A DNA stretch of 64,000 nt from Acidobacteriota bacterium (lineage in GTDB: Bacteria; Acidobacteriota; Terriglobia; Terriglobales; Acidobacteriaceae), in contig JAFDVQ010000006.1 of assembly GCA_018268915.1 (NCBI GenBank), positions 124,001-188,000 of the forward strand, in the 5' to 3' direction. The position numbers were made by a program, and so were the translations under genes. Positions 52,309-62,231 of this stretch are shown piece after piece. The notes under the pieces were generated by a model. It was not told the origin of the DNA. It ran no database searches and saw nothing but the letters and a program-made list of their open reading frames with translations. Each line of letters starts with the position of its first letter. The stretch's first letter is position 1.

Positions 52309-54321
52309 ATGAAAGAGAAATCCGACTTGAAGAACACGCTGATTGCGTTGGAAAAGAAGGCGACGGGATTGGGCTTCGATCACAAGCTCGCAATGGACCT
52401 GAAGAGCGAAGAGGAAGCTGCTGCGATCGTCTGGGGCATGCAAAAGGGCGAAGAAACACCACGGCTTTTTTTGTTGGCACTCGTACCCGGAATTTGGGAA
52501 AAGGCTACCCCAGAAACTGTCCAGCAGCGCATGTGGGATGTAACGCCGCCCGAAACACCGGAGGACGCTTTCCCGAAATTCGGCCTTGTTGCTGACGGTT
52601 CAGGTAATGAACGCTGTTTCAGCCTCGAGTACCCACCTCATGAAATTGATCAGCTGCCGAGTGCTCAGGAGAGCATGTTCTATCGGCGCATCAAGGCTGA
52701 TCCGACCTATCGCTGGTCGATGAAAATGTACGATCGGCTCCAGAAGGGATTCAACACCTTCCATGAGCAGGTCTATCAGACGGTCAAAGACCGGGTGAAC
52801 GACAAGAACGACATCATCGAGGAAGTTGCCAAATTCCTTTTCCTGGAGTCCTTCCGTCTCCATCACGAACGGGATACTCTCGACTTCGAGGTTGATGGCA
52901 GGAAGTACAACCTCGCTGATGTATTCACGGTCGCGTATGTGAAGAAGAATGGGAAACAAGCGGTCAAGCTCATCCAGGCATCCTTCGATCACTTTAAGAC
53001 TCATCCGGATTACGTCGTTACCGATGATGACGGCAACCCGCATCCGATCTTCGACGAACAGACCCACCTTCGGCTTGACCAGCCGCGCAATCACGAGACT
53101 CTTCTTGACCTCATTCAGAACTTGGGACCAGTCACTGATAACCGTGGCCGGGAAGTGAAGATGGAGGGCACGCTCGCCGATGTGGCGGCTGATGCATTGG
53201 GTCGTGCTTTTGATGTGTTTCTTCGAGCCAATTTCGACTCAAAAGGCGGCCTTGGCGTTTATCTCACACCCGCACCCGTTAAGCACGCGATGCTCGAGAT
53301 GGCGTTTCACGACATCAAGCAAGAAACACCTGAAATGCTTACCGCGCGCCAGGCCGACGGCAGACCGGCGTTCCGTTTCGGAGACCCGTGCGGCGGCACC
53401 TTTGGTTTCGGCGTGGTTGCACTCGGTTATCTGGAGCGCACGCTTGCGGAACTTCTCGGAAAAGAAACCTCGGCCGACGTACGGCGCGAGAAGCTCTTTC
53501 AAGACATGTGCCGTTACAGCTTTGTGGGCTCAGACAATTCGCCACGTATGGTTATGTTGGCTCGTGTCAACATGGCTTTAATGGGCGCTCCAAAGGTCTT
53601 ATACCTACGCACCGACTCCCGCATTACACCGCAGCTCAAACCAAACAGCTTTGACCTGATATGTACGAATCCTCCGTTCGGCACTCCAAAGTTCAAAGCG
53701 GGTCAAGAAGAGGCGCGTCGACGCTACGAGGAGGACATGGAAAAGATTCTTCAGATATATCGGAGCGATCTCAATCTGATTGAGGGACGCAAAGATCAAT
53801 ACACGTATGCGCCGACGGTCAGCGGATTGGCAATGGGGGGTACTCCCAACAATAAGGGGATCTGGAAACCAATTGGGCCGATGAGCATTGACCCGGCCAT
53901 CATTTTTATTGATCGCTGTCTGCAGTTGCTAAAGCCCGGCGGCCGGCTCCTGATTATCGTACCCGATGGCGTGCTCTGCAACTCCGGTGATCGTTACGTC
54001 CGCGAATACATCATGGGGAAGAAAGATGAGGCAACAGGTCAATTCCACGGCGGCAAAGCGATCGTCAAAGCGGTGATAAGCCTACCTCAAGATGCATTCA
54101 AGCTATCTGGGACGGGCGCTAAAACTAGCGTGCTGTATCTTCAGAAGCGCCACTCCCGCAAGGACGATCCGAATCTATTTCAGGACCTACCCCAGATAGA
54201 CGTGTTCATGGGCGTTGCCGATAGTCTCGGCTACGAGGTCAAGAATAACGTCGAGGACTACACAAAAGGGCTTCCGAACGATCTCGCGGCGATCGTTGGG
54301 GCGTATGTGAGGGGGGAATGA
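52309..54321 (+). CDS. N6-adenine DNA methyltransferase, HsdM type
   Basis: A 670-residue gamma-class adenine methylase. The AdoMet motif DPCGGTFGFGV lies near residue 359 and the catalytic NPPF near 454. Between them is the usual VGSDN segment. The N-terminal 290 residues are helical and longer than in minimal HsdM proteins. It methylates adenine in the site chosen by its specificity subunits, marking self DNA. A GGAG site precedes the ATG. The next gene, a two-domain HsdS, begins one base after the stop. No HsdR-type helicase/nuclease gene is present in the operon up to the window edge. Confidence 0.92.
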   Translation: MKEKSDLKNTLIALEKKATGLGFDHKLAMDLKSEEEAAAIVWGMQKGEETPRLFLLALVPGIWEKATPETVQQRMWDVTPPETPEDAFPKFGLVADGSGNERCFSLEYPPHEIDQLPSAQESMFYRRIKADPTYRWSMKMYDRLQKGFNTFHEQVYQTVKDRVNDKNDIIEEVAKFLFLESFRLHHERDTLDFEVDGRKYNLADVFTVAYVKKNGKQAVKLIQASFDHFKTHPDYVVTDDDGNPHPIFDEQTHLRLDQPRNHETLLDLIQNLGPVTDNRGREVKMEGTLADVAADALGRAFDVFLRANFDSKGGLGVYLTPAPVKHAMLEMAFHDIKQETPEMLTARQADGRPAFRFGDPCGGTFGFGVVALGYLERTLAELLGKETSADVRREKLFQDMCRYSFVGSDNSPRMVMLARVNMALMGAPKVLYLRTDSRITPQLKPNSFDLICTNPPFGTPKFKAGQEEARRRYEEDMEKILQIYRSDLNLIEGRKDQYTYAPTVSGLAMGGTPNNKGIWKPIGPMSIDPAIIFIDRCLQLLKPGGRLLIIVPDGVLCNSGDRYVREYIMGKKDEATGQFHGGKAIVKAVISLPQDAFKLSGTGAKTSVLYLQKRHSRKDDPNLFQDLPQIDVFMGVADSLGYEVKNNVEDYTKGLPNDLAAIVGAYVRGE

Positions 54322-54322
54322 G

Positions 54323-55861
54323 ATGTTCACGACCCGAACTTCGCCTTCGACACTCGAGCAGCGACTGGATCCTCAGTTCTATTGGCCAGAGCATATAAAC
54401 GATGTGACTAATCTCGAGCGGTTTGCCAGGCAGACGCTAGATTCGCTCAGAGACAAGGCCACGCCAATCACCTACGGGGTGCTAAAGCCGCGATTCCGCG
54501 ATTCACAATTCCGGCTCGCGCGCATACAGAATTTCAATGATCCTTTTCTTGATGTCGAAAGCTGCCATGGAATTGAAGAGATTCAGTTTCTCGATTACAA
54601 GAGGTCAGAAGCGGCTGCTGGAGATATCCTGATTGCCATCGGCGGCTACGTAGGGCGTGCTGCAATTGTCCCGCGCCTCTCGTTTCGTCTCAACATCAAC
54701 CAGCATATCGCGAGATTTCGTCCCTCAAAGCTTATTGATCCATACTTTGCTGTCACGTATCTCATCTGCAGCGTAGGTACCCGCCAAACGCAAAGGTACG
54801 TCTCGGGATCGGTGCAGACGGGTATCAATCTCGAAGATCTCCGTGAACTGCAAATCCCTATACCGCACTATTCATCTCAGCGTTATATCGGTGACAAAGT
54901 TCGGCAGGCTGAATCGCTTCGCACGTACGCTTATGAGACCGTTACTAAACTCGATGTCCTCTTTGACAGATATATACCTCGCCAAGACTGGTTACCATTT
55001 GGGCGTAGAACACAGCGGGTCACTCAATCGCGTCTGGATGATCGCCTAGACGCCGAACATTTCCCAGCAGCAGTGCAGCAATACCTTCGATCTCTGAAAG
55101 GTTCCTTCAGTACTCTTGAGGAGCTTGGCGCACAGGTCTTCAATGGACAGACACAACCGGATGCGCACGGCGGCGAAGCATCTTCACAGATCACCGTAGC
55201 TAATCTCGCACACTACTTTGTTCGCGGTGAGCCCCGACGCGTTACTCCTGGCGGAACTGCTCGGAAATTATCTGCGCACGATCTTCTGCTTTGCAATGCG
55301 GCGCATAGCAAATCTTATATCGGCAAAGATGTCGCCTATTTTGATGGCGAGGAATCCGTTATACCCTCCACTGAAGTGAGCGTAGTAAGAGTCAACCGAG
55401 CAAAGCTCCCAGCCTCCTATGTGCGTCGCTATCTCTTGACACAAGTAGGGTATCTCCAGATTCAATCGACTGTTCGTGGAATAACGGCACATTCGTACCC
55501 AAAGGATCTCTGTAATATCGCTATCCCCATACCAGAGATCGCGGCTGCCGACAAAGAACTCTGGAGTCGCGCTGATGATTTGATGCTCAATGCGGCTCGT
55601 GCCAATCGACTTGCCGATCTGTTGAGCCGGTCTGCGGTTTATTTCCTCGAGGCACTCATTTATGGCCGAATCTTAGAAGCCACATTGATAGCCACACAGC
55701 AGTCGATAGAGAAGGGCGATCGTAGACAAGATCGAGATTTGTTATCGCGCCTCACTCCGGAGGGCTTTGATCATTCCGATCATCGACAATTGTTTCCAAA
55801 TGTCGACTCCGTTTATGAGATCGTCGATGCTGCACAGCTTTCTGCAGTGGAGGCGCGATGA
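54323..55861 (+). CDS. HsdS-like specificity subunit with two recognition domains
   Basis: A 512-residue protein. Two target-recognition domains are visible. The first spans about residues 5-195 (LDPQFYWPEHIND; GDILIAIGGYVGRA; INQHIARFRPS; LQIPIPHYSSQRYIGDKV). The second spans about 240-420 (LDAEHFPAAVQQYL; LGAQVFNGQT; LCNIAIPIPEIAA). Helical spacers separate and follow them. This is the standard arrangement for recognising a bipartite DNA site. With the upstream HsdM it should form a modification complex. The operon therefore has two S-like proteins for one methylase. Its stop overlaps the next ATG by four bases. Confidence 0.88.
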   Translation: MFTTRTSPSTLEQRLDPQFYWPEHINDVTNLERFARQTLDSLRDKATPITYGVLKPRFRDSQFRLARIQNFNDPFLDVESCHGIEEIQFLDYKRSEAAAGDILIAIGGYVGRAAIVPRLSFRLNINQHIARFRPSKLIDPYFAVTYLICSVGTRQTQRYVSGSVQTGINLEDLRELQIPIPHYSSQRYIGDKVRQAESLRTYAYETVTKLDVLFDRYIPRQDWLPFGRRTQRVTQSRLDDRLDAEHFPAAVQQYLRSLKGSFSTLEELGAQVFNGQTQPDAHGGEASSQITVANLAHYFVRGEPRRVTPGGTARKLSAHDLLLCNAAHSKSYIGKDVAYFDGEESVIPSTEVSVVRVNRAKLPASYVRRYLLTQVGYLQIQSTVRGITAHSYPKDLCNIAIPIPEIAAADKELWSRADDLMLNAARANRLADLLSRSAVYFLEALIYGRILEATLIATQQSIEKGDRRQDRDLLSRLTPEGFDHSDHRQLFPNVDSVYEIVDAAQLSAVEAR

Positions 55862-57114
55862 ACAATACTCAACGCCCCCCGATCGAATCCGTGACAGCGT
55901 TACTGACCAAGGGAGAACTCAGGGACGTTTCCCTGGATGCATATGTTCCAGGACATTCGATTGGATTGTGGTCTCGGTCAATCAATTCTTCAGAGCTAGT
56001 CGGATCCCCAGTTCTTGCGAAGGTAGCAGCGGACTCACTAAACGCTCAAGAGGCGACTGCGGCTGTTTTCGCCTGTGTGCCCGAGTTCCGGGACGAATGG
56101 CTATCAGCATTGGCGGATCGTTTGAAGGAATACGGCGCCGGGAGGAATTTCCGAGAAATTATCTCAGCGATCGACAAGCTTGCAGCTGCCGCAAAGGCCA
56201 TTGGACAGCGATTGCCGAGAACGCACCCCGGCCCGAGCAGACTCCATGAGATGGAGATCGCGCTTTTCGGGGCAACGATTCGAGAAGCAGTGGTATTTCC
56301 CCGGCTCGTCCGGGCCATTGCAGCAACAGCAGCTTTGATCGAAGCTGGACAAGGGGCGCCGGCTAGGACTTTGCCGTACATTGACCCGCTGAATCCACAA
56401 TCATCGTGGCAGCAGGATCGTCTGCTTCGCCTTCCCGCACTCGACGATCCAGCACCGAGCGGCACTTACTCGGTCCTAACCGGCTCATTGGCTTCGCCGT
56501 CAGTAGACGAGATCAGAAGTGATCTGCGCCTTCAGTCTGTGATCGGTTGGGTACTCGCACGACCCTGGGCGTTTCTCTTGGCGCAAATCGTGTTTACACA
56601 AGAGGCCTGGGCGGCGGAGCGGTCCGGTAGCCAACTGACGTTAGAACTGCCGGAGGATCAGTTCAATCATGCGCACGAACCCTGGCAGGTACTTGTATTT
56701 GTCACTCTCGCGAATGGCGATGAAGTGCAATGCGGCACTCTTGGTGAACTCATTAGCAGAGTTCTCCGCCGACTCGGGGTCACTCTGCTGATACCGCCCG
56801 GGACATCGAAGCCGCTTGATTTGGACGCTCGCTTGGCGCCGGCAATCAGCCGAATGCTCCGCGAACGAGTCTGGCGAATCGCAGATTTCTCGGGATTGAG
56901 ACCGCGGCGCGGCTACGTAATTGACGAGGAGTTTTCGAACTTGTGCTACAGGTCGTTTGGGAATAGGCATTTCAGTAGGATGGGCAGTCTGGTTACGGCC
57001 GCTATTCGTACAGAGTGTGAACGTTGGGCTGAAGAGAAGCTCGCAACAATTCAGGTTGCGCGACCATCGACAGACTTGACGCGTATGACCGACGGTTTGT
57101 CAGCTGCCTTGTAG
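55858..57114 (+). CDS. Unknown protein of the methylase/HerA operon (418 residues)
   Basis: I recognise no family. The protein is mostly helical with Ala/Arg-rich segments. It has no transmembrane segment, no nucleotide-binding motif and no obvious nuclease motif. A Trp-rich middle part (VIGWVLARPWAFLLAQIVFTQEAW) could form a hydrophobic core. The gene overlaps the HsdS stop by four bases and ends 12 bp before the large ATPase, so it is certainly part of the operon. A structural or adaptor role between recognition and ATPase modules is a guess. Confidence 0.7.
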   Translation: MNNTQRPPIESVTALLTKGELRDVSLDAYVPGHSIGLWSRSINSSELVGSPVLAKVAADSLNAQEATAAVFACVPEFRDEWLSALADRLKEYGAGRNFREIISAIDKLAAAAKAIGQRLPRTHPGPSRLHEMEIALFGATIREAVVFPRLVRAIAATAALIEAGQGAPARTLPYIDPLNPQSSWQQDRLLRLPALDDPAPSGTYSVLTGSLASPSVDEIRSDLRLQSVIGWVLARPWAFLLAQIVFTQEAWAAERSGSQLTLELPEDQFNHAHEPWQVLVFVTLANGDEVQCGTLGELISRVLRRLGVTLLIPPGTSKPLDLDARLAPAISRMLRERVWRIADFSGLRPRRGYVIDEEFSNLCYRSFGNRHFSRMGSLVTAAIRTECERWAEEKLATIQVARPSTDLTRMTDGLSAAL

Positions 57115-57126
57115 AGGATTGGGAAA

Positions 57127-60100
57127 ATGAGCGAAGCAACGATGAATCTCATTTCAGCAGGACCAGCAAAAACGCATCAGTGGGCCGCAACGGGTGTCTC
57201 CGGCTACCCGCTTACTCACCCAATTGTTGGCCAGGGCCAGTTCTTCGAAACCTTCCGGCAATTCATTCACATCGTGGATGCCGAGCAAGAGGGTTTTGCG
57301 CATGTGTTCTCGGTGGTTGCCCCATGGGGCATCGGTAAATCGCGCCTCGGTTACGAATTGATTGCACAAATCAATGACGCTTCCCGAGGTTGGTTCGTGC
57401 GAGACTCCGCAGCCGAACTGAAGGAGGCGCAGCTCTTTTACGACGATAAGGATCGCGAACAATACCTTGGCCTTTATCTTCGCTACTCCCAAATTGCGAA
57501 CGAATATCAGAACATCGACAACTGGTTCGGCTACGGCCTGTACAAGGCGCTGCTTCCGCTGACGCGGGACACATTTGATAACTCGATCCAAGGGCAGATC
57601 GCGAGGGAAGCCTATGACCGGTTGATTGTGCTCGGCTTCGATTCATCGAAACTGGCGGAAGCCATGGAGGTATCTGCCGGACATTCCGATGAAAAGCTCT
57701 ATGAAGATGACACTCTAGTGACGCGTCTCTGCGAGGCGGCATACAAGTATCTCGCGCAGTTCGGAATTAAGTATCTACTGATTGTTCTTGATGAGCTGGA
57801 AACCGCGGCTGAGGCCGCAACATTTGGGTTGGAACGTGAGGATCTTAAGTACCTCGACGGCCGCGCGATCAAGCTTTTGGGGAAGGCCATTAAGGAAGAG
57901 GATCCCCGCCGCAAACTGCCGTGGCTCCGATATGTGGCGCTTTGCTCGCCCGCAATCGGCGATGAATTGCGCGAGATCCAATCGACCGCGCGTCGATTCG
58001 AACTGGTCGACCTAACCCCAAATAGTTTCGCCGACGTGAGTGATTTTGTTGAGCGGCTTCGTGAGGCCGGCCGATTGCCGCAGAAGTACCTGCCTGGCTT
58101 AGTTGAGGCGGCGTACACGATGAGTGGCGGAAACTTCGGCTGGTTCAACGTGATCATGGCCAATGTAGATGGGTTGCTGAGAGATCCCAAGTTCCAGGGC
58201 AAAAATGCTCCAGCCACGATCGGCGAACTATTTGAGAATGCGGTTCGGGTCTCGAATCGTCTTCGTGACCATGTTTTGGACTACAACGCCCTCGACGAGC
58301 TGAAACTAGCCAAAGCATTCGCCTCCGCGGCTCGAGATCTGATTTACGGGCAATTGCCAGTGCCCCTAAAGGCGTTCACGGCGGAACAGCGAGAAGCATT
58401 GCTCAATGCCCGAAATGAATACGACGAGCCCGTGGCCACGCTATATGCCCGGGTGGAGTGGGACGAAAAAGCCTGTACGGATGTACTGCGCGGGATCAAA
58501 GCGAAACGCGATAAAGATCGCTGGTTAATCCCTGGAGTAGATGAACCCCTCGATCTACGGCAACTGCTGGCCAACCTAAGTACATATGCCATACACGAGA
58601 TCCACGGCAAGCAGCAGGAGCCAGGGCGTTACACATTGCTGATTCCTCTGCTTTCCAGTGATTTCGTCCAACTGGTTTCGATGCTCTACCCACATCCGGC
58701 GAGTCCTGATGTTGCTCGAGCGTTGTGGGCGTCGTTCGTAGGTGAGGAGGTAAGCGCAAGTTCCGCATCGTACATCGGACCAAGTGTCGCCATGTTAGGC
58801 CGCGTGAATCTTCGGTACCGCAAACAGACACACAATTCCCTGATCTTTCGCGATCCCGCGGATGCCGCGGCGTTAGAAGCGGCACTGGCAGCGCGTAAGG
58901 GCCAGTCTGAGGAAGAGCGTGCCAAGCACATTCTTACAGGCGTAATGCGATCACTTGACGATAACTGGGACTACGAGCCGGTCAGTCCGGGGCTGAAATC
59001 GGATGTGGCAGCAATTGTGACACAGAGCGGAAAAGGCAAAGAGAAGGGCCTAGTCCGATTCGATGGATTGAAATTACATCCGGAAGGTCGGGTCATTCTT
59101 GCATACGTTCGTAGTGAAGCAGAACTCGTGCAGCTTGCGGACGCGACGGCAGCCCAGTTTGACGACGAGGGCCGGACGCCAGTGCTCGCGTTCACGTCGT
59201 CCCGTACACTCGGAGATCGCTTGGCGAGCGCGCCAGCTGGGATCTTAAAGGACGCGCAGGAATTCCTGACGCTCTATTGGTTGAATCAGAACGAAGAACA
59301 GATACTGCAGCAGATCGGGCTCCCGAAGTCCTCCGCAAATCAACTGATCTACCGTCCAGAGAAGTTCACTACACAGTTTTCGAACCGATTGCAATCTTTG
59401 CTGCGTTCCCTGAAAACTGAGATCTATCGATGGCGGATCAAGCTCAACGAACTTGGACGTATTGCTTGGCCATTCCGGCCAGGCGCAGCAATGGCGGACG
59501 ACGATCGTAAGGTGTTGATTGAAGCATGGATCAAGCTTTTGGTCGAACCACCCCAACCGCGTAGGCTGGAAGACCTGGACAGCACCGACGGGATTTCACC
59601 ACAAGAGGTCCTTTCCGTACTTAAAAAGATGTCCATCTCCCAACGTGCAGCATCTGCTGGGTATCAGGAGAATGAACGTGCAGGCTTGTTTAGCTCGCTA
59701 GAAGACACAACGGAACCCGGGGTGCCGGCATTTCTACTTTCACTGGTTGAGCGCTTGCTCAAAGGTGGGACCTGGTCCTACGCAGATGCCAAAAGGCAGT
59801 GGTTTTGGGGCTACGTATGGGAAGGTAGTCGCACGTCCGACACTTTTGAGCAGTGGATGGCACTCGCTTGCAGCGCTGGATACGCAGAATTCGTCGGGGC
59901 CTTGACTGGAAAACCCGATCGGAAGTACCAGCTGATCGAGCGGAAGAAGATACGCAACGCGATCACGGAAGCCGACAATTGGCTCGCGGGCGATTACGCC
60001 GAAGTCGTGGATAAGCTGGAACTCGTCTTCGGAGAGGGCAAAGTCCGCGACTATTTTGGGCCGCTGGGAAGCAAGAAGCCCGGTTCGAAGACGATCGAAG

Positions 60101-61407
60101 GCAAAAATAAGCTCAATGCTGCAAGTGCGCTCCTTGACGAGCTAGATATCCAGGAAGCAGCCCCGAGCCGCGATGCAGGCAGACTCCTGCGAGGCGCCAA
60201 GTTGCGTATTGAGGCTCGTAGATATGTAGATATGGTGTACGACAGAGACGAGTATCAAAAGCTTTCCTTAGATGATGCCAACTTGAAGACGCTCAACTTT
60301 GAGGATGACCGCAAACCTCTTTGGCAACGAATCCGGCGAGCTGAGATCTTCGCGAATTATGCGCTTCTACTAAAGGACCGAATAATTAACCAGGCCGCAG
60401 CAGTGGCTTCCGAGATGGAGAGTGCCGTTAAACCGTGGCCGAAATTTCCCACGGCGTTGTTCAAGCGCAGCTTAGATAAAATTCAAAACATCCTGACGGG
60501 GGCCCTAGAAGTTAAAGAACTGCTGGGCACAACGCAAAATCTTCAGGCCACAGAGCCGGGCACTCTGAAACAGTCTCTGAGAGATCTTCGAATTGGGGAG
60601 GCCTTGGGCAAGCTTCAACAGTTGGCTCGTGAGGTAGGGTTGGACGGAGCAGGAGCTTCGTCATTGAAGCTAGATCAGATTGAGGGGCAGATCGTTGGCG
60701 GGTTTCATGAACTACGAAGGGCCTACCAGCAGTTGCACGAACGGCTCGAGAACTACACTAATCAGATCGCGGTTTTGTCGCGAGTCTTAAAGACGCAACC
60801 GGACGACTTCGCATACCCGAAGGACATTCCGAGCTTCACCGGATTGATAAAACAGCCATCTGAGATTCGATCGGAGTTGGAAGAGTCGATCTTCGACGAC
60901 ATCGAAACACTGTTCGAAGAACACGAGCACGCAGCGCAACTGGGTAACTTTCAGCCCTTGATGTCCGCAGCCAAAGATCTCCTTCGTAGTCCGACTGTAG
61001 CGCTCAATAAACTGGGTGGTTTCATCGTCACGCTAGAAAACCAGGTCACAGAGTACCGGGCTCGCTTGCTGGGAGATCCTCAACTGCAGGAGACCAGAGC
61101 TGCGATCAATGGTTTACGAGCAACACGGGGAGAACCAGCGCACAGACCGCTTGACATGACTGATCTTGAAGCAGAAGAAGGCCTCGATTCTGCAAAGAGT
61201 CTAGTGCGTGCGCGGCTGGATGCCTGGAGGGCAGAAGGCGAAGAGCTATTGGCGTCGAGCGGCGTTTCATTTACGCGGTGGCGCACTGTGGTAGCCGCAC
61301 TCGCGAAGAATCAGGAACCAGACCTCAATGTGAGCGAGGCTGATGAATTGGTCAAGCGCGCTTTTCTGAGGCGGACCTATGCCTTGGTGGGAGGGTCGTC
61401 CGAATGA
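57127..61407 (+). CDS. Giant P-loop ATPase of the methylase/HerA operon
   Basis: A 1426-residue protein. The N-terminal ATPase domain shows APWGIGKS near residue 65 (Walker A) and YLLIVLDELE near 216 (Walker B with catalytic Glu). This pattern resembles the large ATPases of BREX (BrxC/PglY-like) and related defence systems, but overall identity cannot be judged here. A helical middle follows (about 380-640). A region near 640-760 contains ILAYVRSEAELVQLADATAAQFDDEG and could be a second domain. The last 300 residues are coiled-coil rich. It has a GAGGA site upstream of the ATG and overlaps the next gene by four bases. It is the likely motor or sensor of the system. Confidence 0.82.
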   Translation: MSEATMNLISAGPAKTHQWAATGVSGYPLTHPIVGQGQFFETFRQFIHIVDAEQEGFAHVFSVVAPWGIGKSRLGYELIAQINDASRGWFVRDSAAELKEAQLFYDDKDREQYLGLYLRYSQIANEYQNIDNWFGYGLYKALLPLTRDTFDNSIQGQIAREAYDRLIVLGFDSSKLAEAMEVSAGHSDEKLYEDDTLVTRLCEAAYKYLAQFGIKYLLIVLDELETAAEAATFGLEREDLKYLDGRAIKLLGKAIKEEDPRRKLPWLRYVALCSPAIGDELREIQSTARRFELVDLTPNSFADVSDFVERLREAGRLPQKYLPGLVEAAYTMSGGNFGWFNVIMANVDGLLRDPKFQGKNAPATIGELFENAVRVSNRLRDHVLDYNALDELKLAKAFASAARDLIYGQLPVPLKAFTAEQREALLNARNEYDEPVATLYARVEWDEKACTDVLRGIKAKRDKDRWLIPGVDEPLDLRQLLANLSTYAIHEIHGKQQEPGRYTLLIPLLSSDFVQLVSMLYPHPASPDVARALWASFVGEEVSASSASYIGPSVAMLGRVNLRYRKQTHNSLIFRDPADAAALEAALAARKGQSEEERAKHILTGVMRSLDDNWDYEPVSPGLKSDVAAIVTQSGKGKEKGLVRFDGLKLHPEGRVILAYVRSEAELVQLADATAAQFDDEGRTPVLAFTSSRTLGDRLASAPAGILKDAQEFLTLYWLNQNEEQILQQIGLPKSSANQLIYRPEKFTTQFSNRLQSLLRSLKTEIYRWRIKLNELGRIAWPFRPGAAMADDDRKVLIEAWIKLLVEPPQPRRLEDLDSTDGISPQEVLSVLKKMSISQRAASAGYQENERAGLFSSLEDTTEPGVPAFLLSLVERLLKGGTWSYADAKRQWFWGYVWEGSRTSDTFEQWMALACSAGYAEFVGALTGKPDRKYQLIERKKIRNAITEADNWLAGDYAEVVDKLELVFGEGKVRDYFGPLGSKKPGSKTIEGKNKLNAASALLDELDIQEAAPSRDAGRLLRGAKLRIEARRYVDMVYDRDEYQKLSLDDANLKTLNFEDDRKPLWQRIRRAEIFANYALLLKDRIINQAAAVASEMESAVKPWPKFPTALFKRSLDKIQNILTGALEVKELLGTTQNLQATEPGTLKQSLRDLRIGEALGKLQQLAREVGLDGAGASSLKLDQIEGQIVGGFHELRRAYQQLHERLENYTNQIAVLSRVLKTQPDDFAYPKDIPSFTGLIKQPSEIRSELEESIFDDIETLFEEHEHAAQLGNFQPLMSAAKDLLRSPTVALNKLGGFIVTLENQVTEYRARLLGDPQLQETRAAINGLRATRGEPAHRPLDMTDLEAEEGLDSAKSLVRARLDAWRAEGEELLASSGVSFTRWRTVVAALAKNQEPDLNVSEADELVKRAFLRRTYALVGGSSE

Positions 61408-62231
61408 GTCTTGAGGTACGGATAGCGGGCCTTCTGAAAGATCATGCTCGTGGTCGGCGGTTGATAGATCTTCTCGACGCGGGCACGATGAGTATCCCCG
61501 ACAACGCGGCGGGAATTTCTCTTTTTTTTGGTAATGAGTTCCAGAAATTGGATAAAGAAGCACAGAGCGAATGGATGAATTGGTCCCAGAAGCCCGGACG
61601 CGCGTTTCTTTTATTGCCGCCATACCAACCCGGATTTCTTACGCCGCTGCTCGACTGGGAGCTTCTAAGTGTTGGGTCATTCGTGGACTCATTGGCTTCT
61701 CCCTTGGCCCGGCGATTGAGTGGTGAAGTACGTCACCAGTTGAAGGGCAGTTTGCAGGTGCCTTCAAGCCCGTCAGGCTTTTGGGACAACGGCACTGTTA
61801 ATACCTGCTTCTATCGGCGCCATCCCCACGCTGGACTCTTCGCGGCCACCTGTCTGCCCTTGTGGTCGCTGTCGCTCCTTGATGCGAAGAGTGAATTGAA
61901 GGGGTGGCTAGAACAATTGCTTTCTTTGGCGGGCAAAGCCTCGCAGCAGGAGCTGGAACCGCAGGTCTCCACGACTGAATTGAAACCGGAACACTTCACT
62001 CTTCTTCTGCATCTGTGCTCACAGGAATTCCGATCAGATGATGAAGCACTAAATGCCATTGCAAAGTCTGAGTTATTCGAAGTTCCATCGATGCTCTCGC
62101 GTCGATTCATGACGGACTTGGCTAATTACGGTCTGAGCAAAAATGGTCGATTGACGGAAGCTGGCAGAGCTGCATTGGCGAATAGCTCATTCGAACCCTT
62201 TGCAGCCGAACTGGAGGCCAGAGTCTCATGA
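61404..62231 (+). CDS. Unknown protein of the methylase/HerA operon (275 residues)
   Basis: I recognise no family. The first 100 residues are a mixed alpha/beta region (ISLFFGNEFQKL, RAFLLLPPYQPGFL), then a helical C-terminal half in which residues about 190-260 look like a winged helix (LHLCSQEFRSDDEALNAIAKSELF then LTEAGRAAL). The start overlaps the ATPase stop and the end overlaps the NurA-like start, each by four bases. It may be a small adaptor that couples the ATPase to the nuclease. Confidence 0.65.
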   Translation: MSLEVRIAGLLKDHARGRRLIDLLDAGTMSIPDNAAGISLFFGNEFQKLDKEAQSEWMNWSQKPGRAFLLLPPYQPGFLTPLLDWELLSVGSFVDSLASPLARRLSGEVRHQLKGSLQVPSSPSGFWDNGTVNTCFYRRHPHAGLFAATCLPLWSLSLLDAKSELKGWLEQLLSLAGKASQQELEPQVSTTELKPEHFTLLLHLCSQEFRSDDEALNAIAKSELFEVPSMLSRRFMTDLANYGLSKNGRLTEAGRAALANSSFEPFAAELEARVS